Origin: a candidate division TA06 bacterium SM23_40
Lineage (GTDB): Bacteria; LJUI01; SM1-40
Assembly (NCBI GenBank): GCA_001303705.1
Contig: LJUI01000004.1
Span: forward strand, 1-64,000
Direction of reading: 5' to 3'
Length of the DNA: 64,000 bases
The notes below the pieces were generated by a model. It was not told the DNA's origin. It ran no database searches and was given only the letters and a program-made list of their open reading frames with translations. Below, in pieces: positions 1 through 7,842 of this stretch. The position numbers were made by a program, and so were the translations under genes. Position 1 is the first letter of the stretch, and every line of letters begins with the position of its first letter.

Positions 1-371
1 CCGGCCGGGCCGATCTCGCGATCGCGCAGTTCCAGCGAGCTGTCGAGCTCGAGCCGAATCGTTTCGAGAACTACGCCAATCTCGCGAGGGCCTATCACCT
101 GGCGGGAAGAGAAGAACTGGCGATGGATGCGCTCGAGGCGGCGGTGAGGCTATCGCCGGGATTCGTTGAGGGGCGTTTCAGCCTCGCCGGGCTGTACCTG
201 AGACGCGGGATGGCGGAGGAGGCAGTCGCCGAGTACGAGAATGTCATCAGGATAGCCCCCAGAAGCCCCTATGCAATAGAGGCACAGATGAGGCTGCAGC
301 AGCTGTACAAGATGCGCGAGGAAGGCGGCGAAGGCCCGGCCGGGAGTGTTGACACGGGAGTGGGACCGTAG
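1..371 (+). CDS. TPR-repeat protein, C-terminal part (5' end outside window)
   Basis: An open frame is already running at the left edge (first full codon at base 3) and stops at 371. The visible 122 residues show at least two tetratricopeptide-like helical pairs, for example a repeat around AIAQFQRAVELEPNRFENYA and another around AVAEYENVIRIAPRSPYAIE, with the usual A/L/Y/P spacing. TPRs mediate protein-protein contacts, so no specific activity can be given. An ATG at 123 is internal to the repeat array and is not the start. The last codons overlap the -35 and spacer of the promoter for the downstream protease. Confidence 0.75.
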   Translation, partial: GRADLAIAQFQRAVELEPNRFENYANLARAYHLAGREELAMDALEAAVRLSPGFVEGRFSLAGLYLRRGMAEEAVAEYENVIRIAPRSPYAIEAQMRLQQLYKMREEGGEGPAGSVDTGVGP

Positions 372-377
372 TACAAT
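349..377 (+). promoter_or_regulatory. sigma-70-type promoter for the subtilase gene
   Basis: TTGACA at 349-354 and TACAAT at 372-377 are separated by exactly 17 bases. It overlaps the end of the TPR gene and lies about 170 bases upstream of the protease start, giving a long leader. Confidence 0.75.
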
Positions 378-548
378 GAAATCAGTCCATCTGTCTCTTT
401 GCGGATCAGATGCGGTGCTCGTCTCTCCGGTGGCAGGAGATGGAGGTGCGTCGGCCCGGGAGAGATCCGATAGGGGATCCGGCCAGGAACTCGAGTTGAT
501 GTTGAATCGGGCGGCGGACTCGAACGGACCATGTAGGGGAGGGGAACG

Positions 549-1784
549 ATGAGACGGGTATCAGGGATGTTGGCTGTGGGGGTGGCAGTGATATGTGCTG
601 CTCACACGGGTCATGCGATAGTCGGTGGAACCGATGCCCTGTGGGAAGAGTTCTTCGCCGCCGGGGCTGCTTACGTGCCCGGCGAGATGCTGGTCAAGTT
701 CAACGAGCATATGGAGGATGACGCGATTAAGGCGCTGATGAATCAGGTCGGCTCGATCATCCTGGACGACAGCCCGTGGGTCGATTTCCTCGTCATATCG
801 GTGCCCGAGGACATGACAGTACTGGAGGCTGCCGACTGGTTCGGGGCACGGTCCGAAGTCATCTATGCCGAGCCGAACTACATCGGGCACGTCTTCTTCA
901 CGCCCAATGACCAGTACTATTGGCAGCAGTGGGGTCCCGGCTGCATCGGGGCAGAACAGGCGTGGAACCACGAGCAGGGTAACCACTCTGTCACCGTGGC
1001 GGTCCTGGACACGGGAGTCGATCTCGACCATCCGGATCTCGATTTCAATGTGGATACATCGATCGACTATGATTTCGTCAACGGGGATGATCAGGCGAAC
1101 GATGACTTCGGTCATGGGACGCACTGCATAGGAATCGTCGCAGCCGAGATCGATAATAGTATCGGGGTCGCCGGCCTGCAACAGGTGAGGATCATGGCGG
1201 TCAAGGTAGCTAACGTGCTCGGCATGGCTACCGCAGGGTGGATCGCCAAGGGCATCAACTATGCAACAGCCAACGGCGCGGATGTCATCAGCATGAGCTT
1301 GGGGATGACCTCCAATTCGAGCGCGATACGCGACGCCTGTCTGGGCGCCTGGAACGGCGGCGTGCTCGTCGTGGCGGCTGCAGGGAATTCGAACACGTCC
1401 ACCAGGACTTATCCTGCTGCCTACTCCACCGTCATAGGCGTTGCCGCGCTGGAGACGTGCACGCAGCGCGCCGGGTACAGCAACTATGGTTGGGAGAACG
1501 TGGAGCTGGCGGCGCCCGGGAGTAATGTCTACTCGACCATGCCCACATACCCATGGTTCACGCTCTGGCTCCTTGGGTACAGCCGCAACTATGATTCGAT
1601 GAGCGGGACGTCGATGGCGTGTCCCCATGTGGCGGCTGTGGGAGCTGCCTATTTCTGCTATATGCCGACGATGACTAATGTCGCAGTCCGCACCCATATG
1701 AGAGCTAACGCCGACGACCTCGGGGCTCCCGGGCCAGATGAGTATTATGGGTACGGACGGGTCGACATGTGGCCCACTGACTGA
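549..1784 (+). CDS. Secreted subtilisin-like serine protease (peptidase S8)
   Basis: A 411-residue exported protease. Residues 1-23 form a signal peptide ending in a probable AHA-type cleavage site. A short inhibitor-I9-like propeptide follows (about 40-110, including VPGEMLVKF). The catalytic domain carries the full triad: Asp154 in VAVLDTGVD, His189 in GHGTH, and Ser355 in SGTSMACPHVA; the oxyanion Asn region reads AAAGNSN. The start is set by a purine-rich GGGGAGGGGAACG just before the ATG. Unlike many FCB secreted proteases it has no C-terminal sorting or FlgD-like domain; it stops soon after the peptidase fold. It probably degrades extracellular or periplasmic protein. It is transcribed alone from the 349-377 promoter. 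Confidence 0.93.
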   Translation: MRRVSGMLAVGVAVICAAHTGHAIVGGTDALWEEFFAAGAAYVPGEMLVKFNEHMEDDAIKALMNQVGSIILDDSPWVDFLVISVPEDMTVLEAADWFGARSEVIYAEPNYIGHVFFTPNDQYYWQQWGPGCIGAEQAWNHEQGNHSVTVAVLDTGVDLDHPDLDFNVDTSIDYDFVNGDDQANDDFGHGTHCIGIVAAEIDNSIGVAGLQQVRIMAVKVANVLGMATAGWIAKGINYATANGADVISMSLGMTSNSSAIRDACLGAWNGGVLVVAAAGNSNTSTRTYPAAYSTVIGVAALETCTQRAGYSNYGWENVELAAPGSNVYSTMPTYPWFTLWLLGYSRNYDSMSGTSMACPHVAAVGAAYFCYMPTMTNVAVRTHMRANADDLGAPGPDEYYGYGRVDMWPTD

Positions 1785-1860
1785 GATGAAGCAACCGCGC
1801 GGCCTGCGGGAACCGCGCCTGAGCGGACCGGCGTCCACGGCCGGCACAGACAACGGTCTT

Positions 1861-1889
1861 TCGCGGGCGGGGGTGTGCCTCGCCCGCGA
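1861..1889. repeat. Perfect 9-bp inverted repeat (stable hairpin)
   Basis: Arms 1861-1869 and 1881-1889 (TCGCGGGCG and its complement) flank an 11-base loop. It lies between the subtilase stop and the DHH gene. No run of T follows on either strand, so it is not a classical intrinsic terminator. It could be an RNA-processing or RNA-end-stabilising hairpin. Confidence 0.45.
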
Positions 1890-2009
1890 CAGCATATACT
1901 GCTCATACATCACATCCCGCTGGTTCTGGAGACCGTCGAGCAGCCTCTGCGCCCCGAACAGTCGGACAGGAGCTACTCGCCAGTCTCTCGCCCATTGGGG
2001 AGGTAGGCC

Positions 2010-3062
2010 ATGTGGGAGCGGGTTATACAGGCAATATCAGACCACCACCGGTTCGTGATTACAACGCATCTCAATCCGGACGGCGATGCTATAGGCTCGG
2101 AACTCGCCCTCGCCGAATTCCTCGCCGATCTGAGCAAAGAAGTGAGGATCATCAATGTCCACCCTGCGCCGCACAGCTATCAGTTTCTTCCAGGCAGTGA
2201 CCGCATCCTGCTGTTCGATTCCGACGAGGCGCGGGACTGGCTGAGGCGCGTCGATGCGGCATTCGTTCTCGACATCAGCACGTGGGCACGGTTGGGTGCT
2301 CTTGGTAATCTGCTCACCGAGAGGGCGGTGCCGACTATCTGCATCGATCACCATCCAAGTCCTGACCATGGACCCGGCTCCGCCGCGGATGTCAGTGCAG
2401 AGGGCCCGATACTCGTCGTCGACGTCGGGGCATCTGCGACCGGAGAGCTCGTCTATGACCTGATTATGGGGGTGAAGGGGACCCTCTCGCCGAGTCAGGC
2501 GGAGGCGATCTACGTCGCACTTCTCACGGACACCGGATCATTCCGGTTTCCCAATACCACGGCGCGCACGCATCGAATCGCTGCTGATCTGGTGGAGATG
2601 GGGATCGACCCGGCGCGGATCTACGACTGCATCTACGGGCGGTCGTCGATGCCGAGATTACAGCTTATGGGCCGGGCCCTCACGTCGATCGAGACGCGAT
2701 GCGATGGGAAGATCGCCTACGTTGCCGTCACCCAGAGGATGCTCGAGGAGACCGGAGCTCAGCCGGATGATACCGAGGGATTGGTCGATCTGGCGCGCCG
2801 GGTCGAAGGGGTCGAGATCAGTCTCTGTTTTGTCGAGCAGGGGGATGGGAAGGTCAAGCTCTCTGTGCGCTCGCCGGGTGTTGTCCGTGTGAATGGGCTT
2901 GCCCGGCAGTTCGGGGGCGGGGGACATGCCTATGCGTCGGGCGCCTTGCCTGAGGGCGAGCTCGATGCAGTGATCGAGGAGGTGATCGGCGAGGCCTGCC
3001 GTCTGGTGAGAGAGACGCATTACGAGCGGGAGAGATGTGGGGAAGGAGCCGCCGGAGAGTGA
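2010..3062 (+). CDS. nrnA: DHH/DHHA1 phosphoesterase, NrnA-like (oligoribonuclease / pAp phosphatase)
   Basis: A 350-residue cytoplasmic metal-dependent phosphoesterase. The N-terminal DHH domain shows motif I THLNPDGDAIGS (His20, Asp24, Asp26), the signature Asp113-His114-His115 in CIDHHPS, and a GSFRFPNTT stretch typical of the NrnA branch. The DHHA1 substrate-binding domain ends in QFGGGGHAYASG (His306). Family members degrade short RNA oligonucleotides and convert pAp to AMP. Length and motif order match NrnA rather than the longer RecJ. GGGGAGGTAGGCC before ATG 2010 fixes the start. Downstream is a strong hairpin shared with the convergent gene. Confidence 0.9.
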   Translation: MWERVIQAISDHHRFVITTHLNPDGDAIGSELALAEFLADLSKEVRIINVHPAPHSYQFLPGSDRILLFDSDEARDWLRRVDAAFVLDISTWARLGALGNLLTERAVPTICIDHHPSPDHGPGSAADVSAEGPILVVDVGASATGELVYDLIMGVKGTLSPSQAEAIYVALLTDTGSFRFPNTTARTHRIAADLVEMGIDPARIYDCIYGRSSMPRLQLMGRALTSIETRCDGKIAYVAVTQRMLEETGAQPDDTEGLVDLARRVEGVEISLCFVEQGDGKVKLSVRSPGVVRVNGLARQFGGGGHAYASGALPEGELDAVIEEVIGEACRLVRETHYERERCGEGAAGE

Positions 3063-3098
3063 CCGCCGGGGGAGGAGCGCGCCGTTGCGAATGTACGA

Positions 3099-3127
3099 GA
3101 CGGGCCAGAACGTCATTCTGGCCCGTC
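3099..3127. terminator. Bidirectional hairpin terminator between convergent genes
   Basis: A perfect 12-bp stem (3099-3110 with 3116-3127) around a 5-base loop lies between the stop of the + strand DHH gene (3062) and the stop of the minus-strand gene (3160). The U-tract is weak on both sides, so its efficiency is uncertain, but stem and position strongly suggest termination from both directions. Confidence 0.7.
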
Positions 3128-3159
3128 TATCATAGGGAAATCGTGCCGGTGTGCAGTCC

Positions 3160-4785
3160 TCATTCCCTCCCAGGTTCTGTCTCGATCGCCGCCGTGCCGG
3201 AATCGCTGAATGAGAGAAACGCGCGGAGCGAGAGATCGAGTTCATCGAACGGCGACCCGAGCGTCGAGAGCTGGACCCATCCAGACTGCCCCTTCCAGAA
3301 CTGCCTGCCGGTGGCGGCCGGCGTGTCCTGATCGGCTGAGACGAACGGGCCGTACCCGTTCGCATCGGTCCACGTCAACACGACATGGAAATCGCCGCTT
3401 GTCATCGAGACGTTCGTCCCTACGACGATCCGCTCAGGGGGCGAGCTCGCCTGAATCGTGTACGGTCCGGCGAGCACGGTATCGGGCAGTCCGGCTGCGT
3501 CAGAGTAGATATACATGTCAGCGGAGTTGTACATGTTGTCGTAGTAGTCGATCCAGCAGCCGATCGATTCGATCGTCGCGGGGTAATGCATCGGTGTTAT
3601 CCGGGCGGCCACGGCGAAGCCGGTGTCCGATGCAGCGATCGAGTTCTCATATGTGCCGTCGTCATAGTACTCCCAGAATACCGTCGCCTCTCCGACCCAG
3701 AACGGATTGCCGAACATATCCACCTTGTAAGTCTCGAACGGCGATGCCGGGACGACCCTGCCGAAGGAGATCCCCGGCGTATTGAGCGGTGCCGCATTAG
3801 GCACCTTCATGCCGATATGTCTCGAATAGAGGCCGGGCCCTGTGTTCTCCATGGCATGGGTGTCGACCATCCTAGGCTTGTACCCGGTGCTATCCTTGGC
3901 CACCGCACCGATCACGGTAAAGGTCCATTGCAGGCTGTTGATCGTGTTTACATATTCCCACTTCACATCGAGGTACAGGGAGTCACCGGGCATGTACTCA
4001 CTCGTATCAGTGCTCACCTCGACCATCCTCAGATAGGCCGTATCAGGGGGATGAAACCAGTTGAGGTATCGGGCCATCAGCTCGTCGGAATCGAAAGGGG
4101 CACGGTCCAGATTGGATTCCAGCCCGCCGAATTCGAAGGAGACGCCGAGTGTGCGCGAGCCGTCAAGACGGTTGAGGTAGGCGACGCCGTGTGTGGCTCC
4201 GTCTTCGACGTTCGTGAACAGGCGGTGGTCATCGTGTGTCGGCGGGTTGTAGGTCTCGAGATGATCCATGTACTCGTTTTCGCCGACATACGAGAAGAAG
4301 AGCGTTTCGGTGAATGTCCCCGCTATCCCTTCGAGGAAGAACAGATCCGCTTCTCCGTCGTCGATCCCGTTTATGCCGAAACTCGGCCCGAACTCATGGC
4401 CTCCGATGAGGGGATCCCAGTACCAGCAATCTCCGCATTCCAGGTACACGCGTCCGCCTACGTCGAGATACTCCTCGATCTTGATTGCCTCCGGCGACCA
4501 CGCAGGCACGATATAGTTGTGTGGATAGATGCCGAGACAGACGAAGAGGCCCTGGAACTCCTCGAGGTTGAACGGCAGGATGTCGAGAGTGATGAGCCCG
4601 CTGCTTCCGTTAGCGACGAGCGCGTCGAGGATCGCCTGACCACTTCCCGGCAGGATGTCCGGTTCCCAGATCAGGTACTCGACTTCGGCTGATGGCTGCC
4701 GCTCTGGAGCGGGGCCCGTCTCGCACAGCGCTCCCGTCACTGCCGCAAACAACATGACGGCTGAAAAAGCAGCAATTCCTTTCAT
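3160..4785 (-). CDS. Secreted multidomain protein of unknown function
   Basis: 541 residues with a signal peptide (about 1-21, MKGIAAFSAVMLFAAVTGAL). The N-terminal third (about 35-190) looks like a flavodoxin/glutamine-amidotransferase-type alpha/beta fold, with a VEYLIWEPD opening and a YLDVGGRVYLECGD strand-loop. A beta-rich Ig-like section follows (about 250-340), then a module often seen on FCB secreted proteins (DDGTYEN, DTGFAVAARITP, YIYSDAAGLPDT, about 370-520). It ends at AAIETEPGRE, a linker type that in related proteins often leads into a C-terminal sorting domain; none is present here. GGAGGAGATAACATAG precedes the ATG. It is transcribed from a clear promoter at 4902-4930. No enzymatic activity can be assigned. 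Confidence 0.85.
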   Translation of the reverse strand: MKGIAAFSAVMLFAAVTGALCETGPAPERQPSAEVEYLIWEPDILPGSGQAILDALVANGSSGLITLDILPFNLEEFQGLFVCLGIYPHNYIVPAWSPEAIKIEEYLDVGGRVYLECGDCWYWDPLIGGHEFGPSFGINGIDDGEADLFFLEGIAGTFTETLFFSYVGENEYMDHLETYNPPTHDDHRLFTNVEDGATHGVAYLNRLDGSRTLGVSFEFGGLESNLDRAPFDSDELMARYLNWFHPPDTAYLRMVEVSTDTSEYMPGDSLYLDVKWEYVNTINSLQWTFTVIGAVAKDSTGYKPRMVDTHAMENTGPGLYSRHIGMKVPNAAPLNTPGISFGRVVPASPFETYKVDMFGNPFWVGEATVFWEYYDDGTYENSIAASDTGFAVAARITPMHYPATIESIGCWIDYYDNMYNSADMYIYSDAAGLPDTVLAGPYTIQASSPPERIVVGTNVSMTSGDFHVVLTWTDANGYGPFVSADQDTPAATGRQFWKGQSGWVQLSTLGSPFDELDLSLRAFLSFSDSGTAAIETEPGRE

Positions 4786-4901
4786 CTATGTTATCTCCTC
4801 CTCCGTTACCTCACCCATATCAGCCCGCTCCGCTCGTGCCGAAGCAGCACGTCTAATCCCGGGCGGGATCTGAGTCTTCCTTCCTGCAGGTGCAGTATGC
4901 G

Positions 4902-4930
4902 AGCATACCACAATTTGGTGCCTGTGTCAA
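4902..4930 (-). promoter_or_regulatory. sigma-70-type promoter with palindromic -10 region
   Basis: On the minus strand, TTGACA (4930-4925) and TATGCT (4907-4902) are separated by 17 bases. The -10 overlaps a perfect inverted repeat GTATGC-GA-GCATAC at 4895-4908, which could be an operator. It drives the 541-residue secreted protein. Confidence 0.75.
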
Positions 4931-4949
4931 GTGCTTTGGTGTCGTCCGT

Positions 4950-6788
4950 CTAGGGCATCTGTTTCGTAAACGCGAAGCTGTCCTCGTCGAGGACGAAACC
5001 GGGGTGATTCCCGATGCGTCCGAAATAGGTATACTCGCCCGGCGGGGCGTAGGCAGGGACAGCCTGCGTGAGGTGCGGTTGCCGCGTCTGCCCCGGGAGC
5101 AAGGTCACGGTCACCGGGCCCACGACAGGTCCGTAGGGGTTGCCGTTCGGCAGCTCAACATCCGCCCACGCCTCGATACTCACTGTGTCGGTCGTGTGAT
5201 TGGTGAGCGTGGCCACGAACCCGAAGCTCCCGCCCCCGGGCGGGATGACGATGGGGATCGTGTCCGGAGTAAGCGATACCGTGACGGGAGGGATGGTAGG
5301 CACGAGCGCCACGTCAACAGTCGCGGGATTCCCCTCGGTGACGATGATGTTATCGATCGTCTGAGTCTCGTAGCCGCTCTTGGTGACTTCGAGCGTATAG
5401 GTTCCCGGCGTGAGGAGCCACCGATATCGACCGTACAGAGGCTCGCTCGTGCGGGGCGTGACCTCAGGTCCGTACACCTCGAGCACGCTCACCGTGGCCT
5501 CGAGCGGGTCCCCCGTGTAGTAGTCGGCGATCTGTCCTGTGATGCTCGTGCCCCGAACCCGATCGAGCAGATAGACGATGCCGGGCCGGATCTTGCTGTA
5601 CGCCTCGTACAGGTCTTCCCCCGGTATGATGAAGTAGGGATAGGGGAGCGTCTCGACCATGAAGTCGAAACAGCCGAGCTCACCATAGTACCAATTGCCG
5701 CTCATTCCCGACCATCCTGAGTTCGGTTCCCACGTATAGTGGCTGGTCGAATAGAGGCGCTCCATTCTGATCGCCATCTGTTGGGCGATATCCGAAATGG
5801 CACCATCGTCCGGCGCGGGTCCATTCAGATCCCAGGGATAGAAGACGAGCTCTCCGTAGCTGTGGTAGGAGATTGATAGCGACGGTCGGATTGCCTGGGC
5901 CAGATCGCGAAGGGCCTGGTTCTCGCTCTCGGAAAAAGGAGATGCGCCCCTGAAGTCATAGTCCCATGGCTCGCTGCTCCCGCCATAGATCCAGTTGAAA
6001 TCGTAGTTCCGGTTGAGGTCGATCCCCTCAGTGGGACACGTCCACCAGTTATTGCAGACATACTCGAAGAGTATCTGGTTGTTATTGATGTCCCGTGCGT
6101 TCTTGCGCCAGTAGAGGCTTATGCTATCGGTGACGGCGAAATGGCCGTCTGGATTCATGAGTGGCACAAACCAGATCTCTGTGTTATCGATCCAGTCCAT
6201 CACCTGGGGATTGGAGTGGTAGTCGCCGAGGAGCTCGTTGATGAGGAACATCGAGGCCTCGAGCCCCATCACCTCACAGGCATGGTGGACGCCGATATAG
6301 AGGACGACGGGCTCGTCTTCGTCGAGCTCGACGTTGTCGGATACTTTCATCGCCCATATAGTCCACCCGAGCTGGGTGGTCGTTCCGATGCTGTCGAAGG
6401 CGGCTATGCCGGGGTAGATCGTGGCGAGAGATTCGAGCTCGGCCACCATCTCCTCATACGAATGGTACTCAGGGTCGAGCGGGAGACGAGCAGCTTCGAT
6501 CTCGGCAGGGGAGGCCAGGATGCTGACCTCAAAGCCGGCCGACTCGAGCGCGCTGACCTGATCCTGAGTGGCGAGGAAGTCGGCCCAGCGGACTCCTGCC
6601 TCGCTCGCCAGGATCATCCCCATCGATTCGAGTCTGGGGAGCTCGGAGAGATGATCGATGAGTTCGACGCGGATCAGCCAACGGTCTTTTTCGCCTCGCT
6701 CCGTCGGCCGTGCGTTCGTCCAGGATGTGAGAATCGCCGTTGCCAGAATCGACACGACGATCAGTCTCCAGATGTTGCATCTGGGCAT
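4950..6788 (-). CDS. Secreted zinc carboxypeptidase (peptidase M14) with CarboxypepD-like and C-terminal Ig-like domains
   Basis: 612 residues from the ATG at 6788, chosen because GGGAGGAACGACG precedes it and it gives a good signal peptide (MPRCNIWRLIVVSILATAI); an upstream ATG at 6836 lacks both. The M14 domain has all expected residues: zinc ligands His169 and Glu172 (HHACE), the substrate-binding Asn-Arg in DLNRNYDFNW, third ligand His309 in SYHSYGE, and catalytic Glu379 in FMVETLPYP. A carboxypeptidase-regulatory-like beta domain follows (about 410-490, ITGQIADYYTG onward). The last ~115 residues form an Ig-like domain (PDTIPIVIPPGGGSFGF to DEDSFAFT) that recurs in the protein at 61684-63168. 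It probably removes C-terminal residues from extracellular peptides. Confidence 0.93.
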   Translation of the reverse strand: MPRCNIWRLIVVSILATAILTSWTNARPTERGEKDRWLIRVELIDHLSELPRLESMGMILASEAGVRWADFLATQDQVSALESAGFEVSILASPAEIEAARLPLDPEYHSYEEMVAELESLATIYPGIAAFDSIGTTTQLGWTIWAMKVSDNVELDEDEPVVLYIGVHHACEVMGLEASMFLINELLGDYHSNPQVMDWIDNTEIWFVPLMNPDGHFAVTDSISLYWRKNARDINNNQILFEYVCNNWWTCPTEGIDLNRNYDFNWIYGGSSEPWDYDFRGASPFSESENQALRDLAQAIRPSLSISYHSYGELVFYPWDLNGPAPDDGAISDIAQQMAIRMERLYSTSHYTWEPNSGWSGMSGNWYYGELGCFDFMVETLPYPYFIIPGEDLYEAYSKIRPGIVYLLDRVRGTSITGQIADYYTGDPLEATVSVLEVYGPEVTPRTSEPLYGRYRWLLTPGTYTLEVTKSGYETQTIDNIIVTEGNPATVDVALVPTIPPVTVSLTPDTIPIVIPPGGGSFGFVATLTNHTTDTVSIEAWADVELPNGNPYGPVVGPVTVTLLPGQTRQPHLTQAVPAYAPPGEYTYFGRIGNHPGFVLDEDSFAFTKQMP

Positions 6789-6870
6789 CGTCGTTCCTCC
6801 CTTTCCGCGGACGGAGAGCGATCCAGCTCTCCACAACCCCGCTCCGGCCGTGGATCATGTATGTGACGGT

Positions 6871-7233
6871 TCAAGATTCCGGTAGCATTCTCGTCAGCCA
6901 CCAGCAGATCAGAAAGAGCTTCCCGATTATAAGATAAGGGACACCGATCATGAACAGGGCGATGATCTTCATCCGTCCAGCGGGTGAGAAGCCGCCGGCG
7001 GCGAGAAGGAACGCCCCGATCATGATGACGGCACCGCCGATGCCTTCCCATCGCCAGGCCAGCCCAGAACCTCCTATCGGGATGATGAGAAGGAGAAAGA
7101 TCGGCAGCGCAGGATCACGGAGGCCTACACCGAGGGCGAACAGGAAAGCGGATGCATTCCAGAGTAAGGCGGAGACGCGTGCCAGCCGGCGGATCCGCCT
7201 TGCCAGTGGAGCAGATATCTCGATGCGTGCCAC
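6871..7233 (-). CDS. Small integral membrane protein of unknown function
   Basis: About 120 residues with roughly four hydrophobic segments (SALLWNASAFLFALGVG; PIFLLLIIPIGG; AVIMIGAFLLAAGG; IIALFMIGVPYLIIGKL). A basic N-terminus (ARRIRRLARV) suggests a cytoplasmic start. I chose the GTG at 7233 because a GGGGGG stretch lies just upstream; a TTG at 7275 would add 14 residues. It resembles short uncharacterised membrane proteins and I do not assign a function. It has its own promoter at 7332-7360, and the carboxypeptidase gene follows 82 bases downstream on the same strand. Confidence 0.7.
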   Translation of the reverse strand: MARIEISAPLARRIRRLARVSALLWNASAFLFALGVGLRDPALPIFLLLIIPIGGSGLAWRWEGIGGAVIMIGAFLLAAGGFSPAGRMKIIALFMIGVPYLIIGKLFLICWWLTRMLPES

Positions 7234-7331
7234 CGTGCCCCCCGAGAGACAGCAACTCCTCAGCGCAGCTAGCAACGCGGAGGAGCGTATTGTGGATGTC
7301 CGTTCGACCGCTTCGCACGCCTCAGCAGTTT

Positions 7332-7360
7332 ATTGTACACCAGCCAGTCCATTCAGTCAA
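7332..7360 (-). promoter_or_regulatory. sigma-70-type promoter for the small membrane protein
   Basis: On the minus strand, TTGACT (7360-7355) and TACAAT (7337-7332) are separated by 17 bases. It is oriented into the gene ending at 6871. Confidence 0.75.
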
Positions 7361-7528
7361 GGTGGTTCTCGAGGCGGATGAACGGCGCACTCTCTGTGCA
7401 TCGGGCCATGCATCGGGCTGGCGCGCAGGGCGCGGAGAGCCCGGATCGGTTGGGGCGCCGCCGTCCCCCGAGGAAGAGCACGCCTCGCGGCCCGCGCTCC
7501 TCATGGGACTATTGGTGATGAAAAAAGG

Positions 7529-7557
7529 TTGACGCCCCGGCGAACCGTGTATATGGT
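7529..7557 (+). promoter_or_regulatory. sigma-70-type promoter for lepB
   Basis: TTGACG (7529-7534) and TATGGT (7552-7557) are separated by 17 bases, about 290 bases upstream of lepB, so the transcript would have a long leader that contains the tandem repeat at 7686. Confidence 0.6.
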
Positions 7558-7685
7558 TAAAGGGCAGGAACTCCCGCGGCCTCTGTTCGTTTCATCAGAG
7601 TGAGGGTCGCGGGGCGGTCTGTCTGCGTAATCGGGCAGGCCAATACCAGCGGTGTGTGGAATTCAGGCCAGGTCCGGGCTGTGAG

Positions 7686-7733
7686 GTGGATAGACCGTGT
7701 GTCGGCTTCGTGGATAGATCGCGTGTCGACTTG
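7686..7733 (+). repeat. Imperfect tandem duplication, 24-base unit x2
   Basis: Units 7686-7709 and 7710-7733 both begin GTGGATAGA and share GTGTCG near their ends; 20 of 24 positions match. It lies in the presumed 5' leader of lepB. Confidence 0.6.
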
Positions 7734-7842
7734 ATCGAGGGGATCGTCCCTGCTGCAGGAAACCGCGGTCCGGGACTATTCGCGGAACCCAGTGTGCAAG
7801 TCCGCCCGGGAGAGGACGTGGCGAAGCTGAGAGGTTATAGAG

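Larger units (their letters stand above)
7361..7842. other. Intergenic region upstream of lepB
   Basis: I see no convincing gene in this divergent intergenic stretch. It holds the forward promoter at 7529-7557 and an imperfect 24-base tandem duplication at 7686-7733. Short open frames here have no family features and no good ribosome-binding site. Confidence 0.6.

Noticed and set aside
561-1913. 450-codon open frame on the minus strand opposite the subtilase gene
   Set aside because: It is the antisense shadow of a gene with a complete catalytic triad; its translation is Arg/His/Pro-rich and has no family features.
3385-4692. 435-codon + strand open frame
   Set aside because: It lies opposite the secreted 541-residue protein, which has a signal peptide, ribosome-binding site and promoter; the + strand reading has none.
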